DNA of 64,000 nucleotides, from the NCBI GenBank assembly GCA_027627225.1, contig CM051029.1, positions 72,030,578 through 72,094,577 of the forward strand, read 5' to 3'. Made by a program: the position numbers and the translations under genes. This document shows, piece after piece, positions 36,724-49,806 of this stretch (within the stretch, counting starts at the first letter, position 1; the number at the start of each line of letters is the position of its first letter). The notes beneath the pieces were generated by a model. The model made no database searches, had not been told where the DNA came from, and saw nothing but the letters and a program-made list of their open reading frames with translations. The DNA comes from Congeria kusceri. Taxonomy: Eukaryota; Mollusca; Bivalvia; Myida; Dreissenidae.

Positions 36724-38790
36724 CAGATCACATTCCGTGCAATCAGGGATCATGAGACGGTCCATCGGACACTTGGTGCACAGATATGACACAAATTATG
36801 AAATGAAAAGAAACTTGAATTATTCTGAGAGTTCTCATGTATTAATACTCAAACTGCAAAATATTTTCAGCCTGTTTTACTTTAAGAAGGTTCTTTTGTG
36901 TGCATTTTGCAATACTATTATGCGAAACTGTTCAAATTGAGGAAGACCGACCAATGAATTCTCAACCATGGTATTGTTTAAGAAAAATGTTATTTATGTA
37001 TTTAATGTGAAAACAAAATCGTTAGAATTTTAGTTTGAAGTCTTTTGATTCAGTTAAAATGTGTCATTTTAATACTCTATTCAATGTGATAATTGTACAA
37101 TGTATATGCATGTTCTATTCAACATCTGTCCTGTCTCGTGTTTTAGTTGTAAGTTCGTTTTGCTACTGTTTTGACTTATGTTGTTTTTAAGTGTGTGTTT
37201 TTTGTAATTTATAAAGTCGTCATTTTTATTAAAAATACATATATGATAATGTGATAATGTTTTCTTCCAATTTCTAAAATCTTAAAGATGTTTTATGTTG
37301 TTTTTGCTAACATAAGTAAGTATTGTTATCCAAGGACCCCATCGGAAATAAGCTTTCAAGCTTTCATGGGCTATCCTAGGTTACTACACACTATGATTAA
37401 CTAGTTATTTGAATTAAGTGATTCCAATAAATGTTATCTTGCCTCGTAATAGCTGTTCCTCTAGCATATTCAAATGTAGTTGAATAAATTCAAGAGGTAG
37501 TTGTAAGAATCACTCGTTAGTTATACCATTTATTCTATAGATGAATTTGTCATGTGTTGTAAACTTGTGTTTTTAACCTGAATAAATTTATCTATAGAGA
37601 ATATTTGTTGGTTTCAGTGTAAGGTAATATTTTATTTTATGAGTGGTCATATTAAATATATTTTCACAAGTGGCTCCTAATGAAATTATATACGATCTTA
37701 CAAAGAAATAAACATACAAAAACAATGCGAGAGGTTTGCTGGAACGTCACAAGTTTGTGTATTCTGACATTATGAATGACTTCATATATGATACCAAAAT
37801 TGTCACTCATTGTTGTGGTTGGAAAATAGGGCCATACTTTCTGTGTCTTTGTCGCTTATTTATATTATTGTACACTTTTATTTTGTGTTTTCTGTTGTTT
37901 ATAAAAGCCGACGTTTACACGGAATATAAGTTTAGTCACATAATTTCAACAAAAAATTGAAGAAAAAAAAATGAAGTGAAAAGAAATTCCTTATAACCCA
38001 AAGTGAACTGATAAAATATTATTTTTGCACTCGACAAGAGTGAAACGATCAGGTTATCTGTCACAGGTATTCTAATCTCATTCGCTGCATGGCATGAAAT
38101 AATAATTCACTTCCAGGGTATCATTTATTTGATGGCCTGTTTATGCCATACACCGTTTTACTTTTTGTTTTACAATTGGCACAATTTACATGTACTGATG
38201 ATGTAGTTCATAAAACAATCATAATCAATTAAAGGACAACATTTGCTTTTGTGAAAGCACATAACACTAGAAAATCAATATAATCACTCAAATATATCTA
38301 CTATTAAATATGATACAAATACAGTTATTTAAAAGCAATTTTAAGTAATATTTGTTTGACTCCATTAAAAGTGAGGCTAAGTAGAACAGAAGTTTCAGTG
38401 AAAACATGCATAGAAACCTAGGATGGCCCATGTAAGCCTGCTAGCCTCTGTCCACTTGGCTTCTTTGTGGACAGTCCGTAAAGCTGCCTTTGTTAATAGT
38501 TAAATAAATATTCAAATTTTATAAGAACATATCACCACTAAAAGGTAGACATCAATTTTATTATCAAAATTCAGTAACGTTGAGAGTTATATTCCAAAAA
38601 AATACATAATTACATATTGCATGTAATTTACAAGTGATGTGTATATCTTTATTGACAAATTTTCTTTAAGTTGTTGAGATCATGACAATGTCTAAAACCA
38701 AGGTTACAATTGTTCAGTGACTATACTGCAGAGTTATAGTCAAATGTTACAACAAACTGCACACTGCCATATCCATATTTTTTCTTTATT
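36724..38790. other. Downstream of the MFSD1-like gene, nothing recognised
   Basis: AT-rich, with possible poly(A) signals at 37426-37431 and 37483-37488. Open frames at 36716 and 37736 show no motif. Confidence 0.45.
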
Positions 38791-40698
38791 TATATTAACT
38801 TTTGTTCAAATTTTTCTATGTGTTGATGTGTCAGTTAGTAAACAAAAGTAAATTATATATCAGATTATTGAGAAACTCCGAGACCAATTTCATATATGCA
38901 TTGAATAAACATGTTAAGGATAACATTTTTAACCTGATTACCAGGTTTTCCGAAGGAAAACTCAGCTATTGGATTGGCGAATGTTGTGAACAATCTCTTT
39001 AGAGCGCAACTTCTACAGTTCCCAAAGGATTTCGACCATACTTTCACAGAACTATTGTCACCAAGTGCCTCAGCGCATATTGTCGGGCTTTTGTGATTCG
39101 ATCATATTGCGAGCATCATGGCCCTTTGTTTATTTTGCAAATATGTCATATATAGTGAAACATCTTTTCCGAGCGCTCTTCCTCCTACATTTCTCAAGGG
39201 ATTTCGATCAAAATTTTACAGAAGTACTGTAATTAAGCTACCCAGTGCATATTGTCCGCCTTTTATGATATCACATATATAGCAGAAATATGGAGTTTTC
39301 TGGCCTGAGCCGGATTTACTTCTTGAGACTGAATTCTGGCTTTTGGAGCCGACATGTACTTGTCCTGAAATTCGTACAGATCCATTAAATTCGAAGGGGT
39401 AGGGGAGCGGGGATGTGTGTGTGGGAGGGGAAAGTCTTACTTGTTCACTTTCATTGAAATTACAGTCGTAGGAAAACTTCTTCCAGCTGTTGGAAATTGA
39501 GAACTTTATTTTGTGACATTTGTATGTCTCTTGTATGTAAGATGTTTTTGAAATTCACTAGGTCGGTCAAGCATTACTCATTGGCAATTTGTGAGGTAAC
39601 TTGCATTACACAACACTTAATGTGTGAATAGTGGTAACCTAAGCATTTTGTATGTGTGCACATAGTTTTCTGTATTTGATCAAATATGTAACTTATATAA
39701 CTTATGTTGTATTTAATATTGACAATTCACAGTTATAATTTTATATGACTAAATTAGCAAAAATGACATATTTCGTTTGTTCTTGTTTGACTCAAGAATT
39801 AAACAACTTTTACTATTAAGCTTTATTAACGGTAATGGTACAGGGTGCCGTTTAGAAGGAGCTGGTTTGGAAGTTGGAATGTTTGACATCTGTTCATGTG
39901 TCAGCATTGACAATATTACTTAAAAAATACATGTGGAAAGGTTGTTACCGGAGTAGAGGAATATATACATAGGTCCCTACTTGTTTATGACCATGAGTAT
40001 TTTTTGGTTGTTACTGATAAGCAATGGTAAGCCAATGAGTAAAGACATTATGACAGCTCGACAAATGATTTAAGACCGTTTTGACGTACATGTTCACATC
40101 ATTTCAAACATGTTCAAACAAGTCACAACAGTAAGGTCTTCGTCTTTGCCAGTACCACTTTGGGCTATCATGGCCCTCTTGTTTAAAACGTTGTTTGCCT
40201 TTCATAATTCCACGTGGATATTGAATTTAAAAAGAGACTTAATATTCATCCAGACTAGCCCAGAGGGACAGCAGTGGGGGGAACCAACAAGGAGCAGTGT
40301 GCAGCATCTTTCTATTTCGCACTGGATCTTTCCTCATCTATTTTCACACAAGTTTGTCTGTCTGAACTTTACTTGCTTTACAGTACTTTTATATAAGGCA
40401 ACTCGTGCAGGAAACCTAATTATGCACTAATAACCATCCGTGAAGAGTCCCTATAGAACGAAATTATAGTTTGGAAAAATGGAAGATGTTATAATTGGCC
40501 ATTTGAATAGATTCTATGGAACGTATAAGCAAAAGTAACTGAAAGGAAATAACAGTTCACATTTTAGATCATTTTTTATTTACAAAATCAATTAAGGGCA
40601 TTGTGACATGTTTTGTTTATAAAACTGCCTTAACAGTTAACCGCGAGTTCATGGATATTTATAAAAAGTGATATTCATTGTGACGGCGTTTGTGAAAC

Positions 40699-40803
40699 AG
40701 ATAGTTTCAACAGTGACAGATAGTTTCAACCGTGACAGATTGTTTCAACAGTGACAAATAGTTTCAACAGTGACAGTTAGTTTCAACAGTAACACATAGT
40801 TTC
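40699..40803. repeat. ~21-bp tandem repeat ('tagtttcaacagtgacaga')
   Basis: Five to six copies. The same array is present at 57490-57593 in copy B, so it predates the segmental duplication. Confidence 0.85.
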
Positions 40804-41910
40804 GCGATTGCCCTTTGTTATACAGAAGTTTTGACTGTTAGATATCACCAATTTATGGAAATCCAATATTTATAAAAAAAAATTATATATTTTGTGACGG
40901 CGCTCTGACGCATAAGATAGTTTCAACAACATACAGATAGTTCCTCAATTGCCCTTTGCTTTGCAGGAGTTTGGACTGTAAGATATTTGTCAGCTTCACT
41001 TTATTGCTACAGTCAGAAGTTGCACAATAAAATGTACCTTGAATATCTCGGAAGCCATTATATTAGGTTAGATACCAATAAGTCATTGTGTATCCCTCCG
41101 TGGTACGTTCGAAAGTAGTACCTATTACTAAAGAATTCCTTTTCTCTTCTGGTATAAAAGCCATTTAGCAATCTCAGACATGCCTTTTGTGGTTATTTCT
41201 TATATCCCATGTGTGTCTAGAAGATTTTGGTGTATTTCATTGGAGGCTAACTTGAAAGGTGAACTTTTGGGGTGTGTTTACTGTGGTACGATGCTTTTGT
41301 CGAAATACTACTGCCGAAACCCTGTTTTCTACCGGTGCCTGCATTCAAGTGAGAATGCATTTTCTTAGTAGTAACATGAGATATCTTTTTTATTACAAAT
41401 TTTGGAAGAGGACAGATTGATCTTTAAATTGATACCAGGCTTGCACAATCTGAAATAAAGGAAATGCTAGAAAAATGCTTGGAAAGTTTGCCGTTTTATA
41501 ATGTGACCCTATGGGAGTTGAAATAACTGGTATCTAACCTTTAAGATTGAAAATCAAATATATTATATGTTTTCCGGTTAATATGAATACGCTTATCCCG
41601 CCTTATAATCAATAAAAGTCGCCGGAAGTGAACAGGGCACATCACTCGTGATTACGCATGGGAAGTAACTTAGTTTTGGGAAAGGCCTATATGGCTTGAA
41701 GGAGATTCAGTACAAAGTGGGCGTTCTCACATGCAATATATCAAAGGCGTTCAGTAGACAATAAATGGAATAGACTCATAATTAATAAGGTAAAACAATA
41801 TGTTTATTGTATAATTTTCGTTACGATACTATGACTTTAACGAATGGGAGCACTTGTTAGTATTATTATTATACTTTTTGAAATCGAAAGTAGAAATTAA
41901 GTTTCAATAC

Positions 41911-41918
41911 TATATAAA
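41911..41918 (+). promoter_or_regulatory. TATA-like box of B-box gene copy A
   Basis: TATATAAA about 115 nt before the ATG at 42034, at the position corresponding to TATAAAAG in copy B (60501). Confidence 0.35.
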
Positions 41919-42033
41919 TAGTAAAACAATACACTATTTTTGAGATGAAAACATGTTGTGTTGTCGCAAAATTTACATGTAGTATAAAATTATTCCAGCT
42001 ACATACTGCAGTCGAAATAAGAAAAGCTTGAAA

Positions 42034-42934
42034 ATGGCAACAACAGAGCATGAAGAAGTAAATCAGGAAGTTTCAAGTGACACGATAGGAGAATGTGTTG
42101 TCATTAAATCATGTGAGCCGTGCAGGAGAAAACATCTAACAAGCACAGCGACAATTTTTTGCAACACCTGTAACGAGCTTCTTTGTGGTCCGTGCAAAAA
42201 TAATCATATAATATATAAATCGGGCAAACATGATACGGTTGATCTTGCAAATTTGATTCGGCGCCTGTTTTAATAAACATGAAAGGTATGGACAAGTGTC
42301 GGGAACACAGTAAAAAGATCAAATTCTTCTGTGAAAACCATTCAAAGCTCTGCTGCAGTACGTGTGCGTATATACACAGAAAATGCGACAACGTCAAAGA
42401 ATTGACCAGCGTATCTACGCAAGAATCTGCAGAGATTCAGGACCTTATGTCGTCGCTATTAAAACTGGGATCCGAAACCAGCTCTATTATAGCGGACTGT
42501 AAACAGTCAGAAGCGGAATTAAATGAAACAATTGCAAAACTCCCTGTAGAGGTCGATGAAATTAGAGATCTTATTTTATATATATTTGAAAAAGCAAATA
42601 ACAAGATGATGGCAGAGGCAACTAATTTTCAAGAAGAAGAGGCCAAGAGATTACGCCAAAGAAATGAAGCTTCTTCAAAAGCAAAAAAACGACATTAATG
42701 AAATACTACCGGTTTGTTCTGCTCTTGTTGAACATGGAACATCTCAGCAAATATATATTATCACCAAAACATTTAAGGAGAAAATTAAAGAAATAGAAAT
42801 CAATATAATTGAGCAACGAAATACACATATCACTTCAAAGGTTTCCTTGACCTTTCCAACAGATTTGACTTCAATTCTTACAGAGAAAGAAGATATTGTG
42901 AAACTGAATGTTAAACGACTCCGTACGCATACAG
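42034..42934 (+). pseudogene. B-box/coiled-coil first exon, copy A, with two frameshifts
   Basis: Starts MATTEHEEVNQEVSSD with a good AAAATGG context. It has a first B-box (CEPC, FCNTCNELLCGPC) and then loses one G near 42254 relative to copy B, so the frame stops at TAA 42271-42273. The second B-box (CREHSKKIKFFCENHSKLCC, STCAYIHRKC) and coiled coil continue in a shifted frame from 42279. An extra A in a run near 42685 then stops that frame at 42696-42698. The last part again reads as copy B. The exon end has the donor ACAG|GTGTGAG. Copy B shows the unbroken form. Confidence 0.85.
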
Positions 42935-42959
42935 GTGTGAGATTATATGTTTATAAGAT

Positions 42960-43013
42960 ATATATAAATATTTATTTATTCATTTATTTATTTATTCATT
43001 TATTTATTTGCTT
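42960..43013. repeat. (TTTA)n microsatellite
   Basis: Run of ttta/ttca tetramers just after the donor of copy A; absent in copy B. Confidence 0.9.
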
Positions 43014-43165
43014 TGTAAGATTATTCCAACTAAACAGGTATACACATGGTCAGCGAGGACATATCGTGAACCAATAATCAACTGTGCTCACATCAGTGAC
43101 AATTGATGTAGATCTAATCAATGTGAATTGTTTTTCTCGTATATTGAATGGAACATGACGCTGTG

Positions 43166-44766
43166 ACAAATTGCGTATTAGAAAGCTTGATACAAATAAG
43201 TTACCTTATGATAAAGGTGATATACATTTTTCGACGCATATGCTTTATTGACATAATAACTGACATTAATCCCTTTATTAAACATACGACTGATGAAATA
43301 ATTACATCGTGTTGCCACGTTCATGAATCTTATTAAAAGGCTTTTCATTCGTAGCTTTAAATGGCGTTTACGATATCTAAATATATTATTGTGTGAGCAG
43401 CAAACACTGCATTTACTTACTAAACTTTTTCTAATAATGTTTCGCTAATTGAATTAAAACATTAATTAAAGTATGCATAGCTGTATCTACCTGCTAGAGA
43501 GCCATTCAGATTCAGTTGCTTGAGCATTTACTAATACCGTTTAACTGTTGTGCAGTATTCTTTTGTAACAAACGTTCATTACATACAAATTATTTATGTT
43601 AAATTAGCACTATTATCAAATAGATTTATTAATGAGGGACTGTCTTATTTTCATAGATACATTCAGGGCTCAATCTTTCGTTACCCGCTAACAAAACAGC
43701 TTTTTATATTATATAAAAACGACAATAAACGTCAAATCCTATTTTATTTATCGAAAAATTTAAAGATATATTTTTTGTCGATACAGACCTGTTTATCATA
43801 CAGCAACGGCTAATTCGGTTTTGAATTAGAAAATAAGACCTGCGCGTGCGCCAACAATCAACCTGACTCGCCGAGACGCTGTATATACAATATTATACAT
43901 GCATAAAATAGTTTGCTGCACAGCAGATTATTATTTTAGTTAAAAATTTCTCACTAAATACGCATTTTTGAACACAAGTTATTCTCAACATCTATTATAT
44001 TATTATTTCAAATTTTATTTTTTCAAAATTATCCTGACGTCATTAGAATAAATTGATGGTTTTGCGTGATGATTTCCTTACAAAATCGTACAGTCCCTCT
44101 ACATATAATCAAATACAAACAATACTGTTTTATGATACGAATGAATGTTTGAGATCAATCCCAATATACTCAAGTTGAAGTCCGACTAATAGAGGTAGAT
44201 TTGTGTTTCTTTCACTGATGATCGTCGTCGTAATTTGTTAGTTGTGAGTCAGACATTTGTGAATATTGACGTACGTCTAAGTTTTCTCGTATGTTTTTCT
44301 TGGAAACGTTGAGTTTAATAAAACGACAAAATGACAGAAGGGATGATCCAAATAATAACGTGTTGATTTGAAGTTAATCTACCGGCCATATAAGCATATA
44401 CTTTGTCACCAAAATAAAACTTTGCATGGCACCGGAGTTCATTGCGAATGGACAACGAACAGATTCCTGTTTATAAAAAGATGTCCATTTGGAAATGGTT
44501 GAAGTTTTTTCTATCCCCTAATTGCTATTGTCCAAGATTCTGCACTCTTGGTTATTCCAGTTCTTAACGTATGCGGATATATACCAGCAATATCCTCCCA
44601 ATAGTTGATTGTAATCTTAAACTTACATAATTATGATAATCCTTTAAAAGATCATTGCACTTTATTTTAGAGTCTGGCATGTTATCTATTCCGTTAGATA
44701 AACTACTTAAGCGATATAACCACGCATACTAATGTTGATAAAGTCACGTGCTTGTATTTGTTTCAG
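43166..44766. other. Intron-like region between B-box exon and propeller exon
   Basis: No exon, RNA gene or named repeat visible. The AT-rich open frame at 43550-43813 has no motif. Confidence 0.5.
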
Positions 44767-45623
44767 GATCATCTAATTCCAGCATTTCGTCATCTACAAT
44801 AAAATCAGTCACCCTGGAGCTGCTCGTGTCCGTGGATATGAAACAGACTGGAGATGATACGAAGGAACATTTCCTCACTGGACTGGACTTCCTAACGGAT
44901 GGGAGACTGGTAGCCGTGGATAACATGAATTGGAAATGTATCATACTGTATGACCTGCTGCAGAGACAAGGAACACCGTACAAGTTCAAGACAAATCTAT
45001 TTGACGTTTTATGTTTGTCTCAATGTGAACTCGCAGTGACATTGTGTAATATGACCGTTTGTCTCCTATCCGTGAGTCCTGACAACGTCATCAGTCTGAC
45101 CAGGGAAATCAGCACATCATCCAAGGTTTTCTCAATATGCGGCATGACCCCGTCGAACATGGTCGTGAGTATGTACGATGATCCACGTTCTGCTAGTATA
45201 ATATCAATGGACGGCGTGGAGTCCAACTTTGATAACGTATTGTTTCCTAAGAAGACGTACAAACTTAATGAAAGTTTGTGCACATATCTCCAGTCTAAGA
45301 ACACATTGGTACTGGCTGACAGGTACGCCCACACCATGTACATGTACGACACCGTGAAGGGCACGTCTAGAGCAGTCACTGATGAGAACATACAGGAACC
45401 ATGTGGTGCGTGTATCGGGCCTAGTGACACGGTGTTGGTGAGCAGTACGAAAAAGAACTCCATCGTGCACCTGACTGTGGATGGTGACATTCTCAATACC
45501 TATCCAGTGGATATGAAGTTTCCGTGCAGTCTGTGTATGAATAAAGAAGGCACTAGGCTGGCTGTGTCAAACAGCGCTCCCGGAAAGAGTAAACTGCTGT
45601 TGTACAAAATATTACAAACATAA
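44767..45623 (+). CDS. NHL/beta-propeller-like C-terminal exon of a B-box (TRIM-like) protein
   Basis: Acceptor 'ttgtttcag'. The exon begins GA, which completes the Gly codon left by the B-box exon donor (phase 1). About 285 residues: a Ser-rich linker SSNSSISSSTIKS, then repeated blade-like segments ending in WKCIILYD, AHTMYMYD, IVHLTVDG and KLLLYKI, each preceded by a 'LVxAD/LAVSN' strand. It stops at TAA 45621, with AATAAA at 45624-45629 and 45747-45752. In bivalve TRIM-like proteins this domain binds RNA or protein partners; the target here is unknown. The exon is fully open although its nearest upstream first exon (42034) is frameshifted. Confidence 0.8.
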
Positions 45624-46095
45624 AATAAAACATTACAATTTATCATATGTATCACGAATTTCAACTATTGTTTTAGTACATATAATGTGATTATCCTGAT
45701 TGATGTTCCCGTTCACTTACCAATATATGTTTTTGAAAAGAAACAAAATAAAGACTAATTATGTTGTAACGTATACAATGGTATAGTATTACGTTTAATA
45801 AACAGCTGTGTTGATGAATTGTGTAGGTGGCAAACAGAGAAGTCCACTCTTACTTGAAGATACATAATTTAGAGTTTACAGGTACACCGTAACAGTATAT
45901 ATTTTTACATTATATATTCCCTTTCATATATAAACACATATTCTAACACAACACGCGGCTAGTTTTCCACAGACAAAGAAGGAAATTAACTATAGGTTAT
46001 TCTGCAGAAAATTATGGGCGGAGTCTAATGCTTACAAAAATATATATCATTATATTGAAACTGGGCGAAAATTGCGCACACTAGTTAAATCTCAC

Positions 46096-46480
46096 GTTTT
46101 AGCTCGACTTAATCGAATAAGAAAAGTCGAGCTATTGTCATCGCTCTGTCGTCTGCGTCAGCGTCTGCGTTAGCTTCGTTTTTTGGTTATTTTTTTTGTC
46201 AGTCCATTTCTCAAAAACTATCAAATGTATCAATTTTAAAATTTCAATACTTATAATATGCATTGAGAAGCATATAACTGCAGTATGGAAAATAAGGTTT
46301 AATACTTTTCAGCTATGATCATTGCAAAAACATTTACACTAAAGTCGTATATTTTAACCAATGTCAACTTTCAATACTTATAAAATGCATTGAGAAGCAA
46401 ATAACTGTATGGAAACTTTTTCTTAATTCTTTCCAGGTATAACGCAAAAAGTTTACATTAAGATTATTTTAACCAATTTC
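46096..46480. repeat. Dispersed repeat ('agctcgacttaatcgaataagaaaagtcgagct')
   Basis: Begins with an inverted pair, 'tagctcgactt' and 'aagtcgagcta', then 'gtcgtctgcgtcagcgtctg'. A 120-bp segment with 'caatacttataa.atgcattgagaag' is duplicated at about 46245 and 46370. Confidence 0.7.
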
Positions 46481-46515
46481 AATTAGAGGTATGTCACTCG
46501 TTATAACGAATATAC

Positions 46516-47028
46516 TTTAAAGGGACCTGTTCACAGATTGGCGAATTGACAATTTTTCAACTTTTTGTCACCGATTCCAAAAATAAAAGAACAGTAAATG
46601 CAAGGGAGCAAATTAGCACTACGGACCTAGAAATATACTTTAAAACCGTTTCGTTTATGAGTAATCATTAGATGAAATTGATAAAAGTATAAAGCATTAG
46701 TAACGCTAAACGATGGAATAATTTGGAGTGTTTCTGTTGTTTTCGTTGAAATATTTGACAACACGCGGAACACTTACATAAAGTAAATAATGCAGAAAAA
46801 CATATAGAAGTCGGAATGGCCGAGTGGTTAAAGCGATAGCCTTTTAATCCGGAGTTCCCTGTTTCGAACCCCGGAGAGACCTTCTCTTTTTTCTTTTCTT
46901 TTTTTTTCCTAAATACTTTTATAGTTATAATACTTGAGCCTTTTCGTTTCAATGCTTAAATCTGTCAAAACATTTAAAGGTATAATTCAAAAAATAAATA
47001 CGAAAATCTGTGAACAAGTCCCTTTAAA
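46516..47028. mobile_element. MITE with ~23-bp inverted ends and an internal tRNA-like segment
   Basis: Left end 'tttaaagggacctgttcac' and right end 'gtgaacaagtccctttaaa' are complementary with one mismatch, and both continue into 'agatt/aatct'. The 513-bp element carries a tRNA-like block at 46810-46881. Confidence 0.88.
46810..46881 (+). tRNA. tRNA-like block inside a MITE (probably pseudogene)
   Basis: Starts 'gtcggaatggccgagtgg' (A box as in Ser/Leu tRNAs) and contains 'gtttcgaacccc' (B box), followed by T runs. The anticodon stem does not pair well and the variable arm is short, so a working tRNA is unlikely. It may still act as a Pol III promoter. Confidence 0.4.
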
Positions 47029-47545
47029 TGATGTATGAAGAAATACATAAAAATATAATTGGTATATTTTGATAAATTCAAATAAATACGATACGGTTTC
47101 GTAAATTATTGAGAAAGTGTATTTATTTTGTATTGTAAACAACGTTCATACATAAAATTGTGCACAGATACATTTTAACATCTTACCATCTTAATTACCA
47201 TGCAAATTACAAGATAGCTTGTTTTACAAATTTAATAAAAGTATGTGTTGAAAATATTGCATTTTTATTTGAGACATACTAATGTCAAATTACGCAAATT
47301 ATAATAGAATATTGGCTTAATGCATATCATGTATCAAGCATAATTTAACCAAAGTCCCAGTTATGTACATAAGATAATGTTAACTGCTGAAGTTAATATT
47401 TAGCGAACATTGTATGAACTTTTCGTTATACTGGAAGTAATGTTCGCAGACTGTTTACATGCAGTTCATTTTTCACATGCAATTTAGATGTTCAACGAAC
47501 AACGTGTTAACATAAAATTCCAGGGAACAAAACTGGGAAATAGAG

Positions 47546-47695
47546 CTATCTGCGAATACAAATGTGAACTATCTCCGAATACAAATGTGGAGTATCTGCG
47601 AATACAAATGTGAACTATCTGCAAATACAAATGTGAACTATCTGCGAATGCAAATGTGAACTATATGCGAATACAAATGTGAACTATCCACAATT
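47546..47695. repeat. 23-bp tandem repeat, about 6 copies
   Basis: Unit 'ctatctgcgaatacaaatg' plus 'tgaa', with few changes. Confidence 0.93.
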
Positions 47696-49020
47696 TAAAA
47701 TGTGAATAATCTGAGAATAATATGTTATATTTTGGGAAATTTATGTCTACATTGATTTGGATTATGTGTAAGCAACTTGCCAATTATACTAATACACACA
47801 CATACTATGTTAGCAAGGTCACTATGCTGTTGACAACTAATATAGTTATAATAAATGTTGCGGTAGTTGTGCTGTTGATGATAATGATGACAATGACAAT
47901 GGTATAATAATGTTATTGAGATGGAGGTGATGATGGCAATACATTTTTGTCTTTGGTGAAGTATGTGTCATGTGTAAATAGCAGAGAAATAATTTCAAAT
48001 AAAACAATCAAAATGATATAATTATGATTCTTGGTGCTTCTCTTCACGCCAGTACTAAAACGTGAACCGTTTGTACATATGTATTTTACGTTTCAGTACA
48101 TACTAATTAAATTACATGCCTTGAACTTAATGTTACTAGTTAAACATCAGAATATTTTCATAATACAAAGCAAAATGAATCAAACTCATCAAAATTATGT
48201 ATGTGTAACATTTTTGTATCCACAGCAAACAATTAATGAATTTTAACTGTACCTGTTCAGTAAATTTCTATTCTCCATCCGTTTAGAAACTGCTTGACCA
48301 ATCAGAATCATTCTGTTTATTACATCACCATCAAAATTTTAACATATTGTGCTTTAAAAATATCTGAGTTCATTTTCAGATTATACAAAGGAACACACAT
48401 ATTAAAGTATAAAAAGAAAATAGTCGGCGAATTCTTCATTGATACAAATTCCTAGTTCGAACAGTCAGCGCACTTGTTAATCGCAGCGAGCTCATCGCCA
48501 ACTGCTATATGTTCACTAATTATTAACTTTATCTGCAACCATACCTCAAACAAGAAAAGCGAACATCTGCATTTTTGGAACTAACTAGGTGTTGTAAATG
48601 TAAACATAATTTTGTTTCATTATTTTCAATGATTAAACATATATTTTTACAGACGTGGTCAGTTGAAATGATACATCTCAGTAACTTACATATACGGGCT
48701 TCAAAGTAGATTTTTAATGGGAAAATATCTTAACGTACCTTAAATTCGTAAATTTTTAAACGCATATGTCCTTTCTACGAAGATCTCTGTGTAAAGTATA
48801 CTGATATCACGTTTTACATGTCCCCTACCATCAATAAATTCAATAAAGCGATTACCTTACTTGAGATTGGAGTTTTAATGGTGACGTCCGAATATATATC
48901 GGACTTTATACATAGAAAATATATGTAAGTGAAAAACCAGGTTGGATGTACGTAACATAAACAGCAATATTGCTATGTATATATGCTATGATTTCTAAGA
49001 CGTATTGTTTTGTTAACTTA

Positions 49021-49806
49021 ACTTACAGGTATGTGTTGCTATACCACTATCTGCGTTTTCACGGGATACCAGGTAGACTAGGGGAAAAGTGGAAGGACAC
49101 AGAGCAGAAAGTGAGGCATTTTATTAAGGACAAACTTGGGCTGTCAGAATTAGAACATGTAGAAATAGAGAGCGCACATCGAGTAGGTAGTAGAAATGCT
49201 GAAAAATACCCAATTATAGCAAAATGTGCACGCTACAAAGATCGTGACACCATTCTTAGAAAGCCAAGGCAAGTTTTTGACAGGCAATCAGAGTTTTCAG
49301 TACGCGAGGACTTTACTGAGCGAGTTCAACTACACAGGCGATTAGTTCAGGCGCGAAATCAAGGACAATACGCTTCAATGCGCTTTGATAAGCTGGTGAT
49401 TGACAATGCAGTATACAAATATGACGACTTATCCGGGGAAATCACGAGAATTGGCAATACCAGTAGGGGACAATATACATGCATGACTAATAGCCAGCGG
49501 GAGGTGAGAATGCATGACCGTAACGGCAGTGAAACGGAACAGTTTGGATCAGAAAGCGAAATTGAGGCCGCATGGGGGGTAGACTTGGGCAGAGGACAAG
49601 GCCCGAATGTAAACATAAGCATTATCACATGGAATCTATGTGGCTTAAGAAAACTTGCAAATAACAGAGCCATTGTCAATTATTTGCAATCGTTCAACAT
49701 TCTTCGTTTATTACAGACATGGAGTGAGTTTAATAACGAATTTAGCAACTTGCTATTTAGTTATACATATTTTGATTATGTCAGAACAAAATTAGGTACT
49801 GCATGA
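49021..49806 (+). pseudogene. LINE ORF1-like and endonuclease start
   Basis: The segment LRFHGIPGRLGEKWKDTEQK, VRHFIKDKLGL and IESAHRVGSRN resembles the RNA-binding part of L1-type ORF1 proteins. A linker then leads to NISIITWNLCGLRKL, the start of an APE endonuclease. It stops at TGA (49804), where a CGA codon would continue as RNSGGIAVYISND. Confidence 0.75.

Larger units (their letters stand above)
38790..43165. repeat. Segmental duplication, copy A
   Basis: About 4.4 kb that aligns in the same orientation and order with 55560-61886: 'accaggttttccgaaggaaaac' (38941/55707), 'ttgtttgactcaagaattaaac', 'atgccttttgtg.ttatttc' (41180/57961), the B-box exon, and 'ttgtttttctcgtatatt' (43128/61853). 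Copy B is longer because of inserted repeats. Confidence 0.92.

Noticed and set aside
40110..40430. 106-codon open frame in copy A
   Set aside because: The matching region of copy B has indels that break it, and no motif is present.
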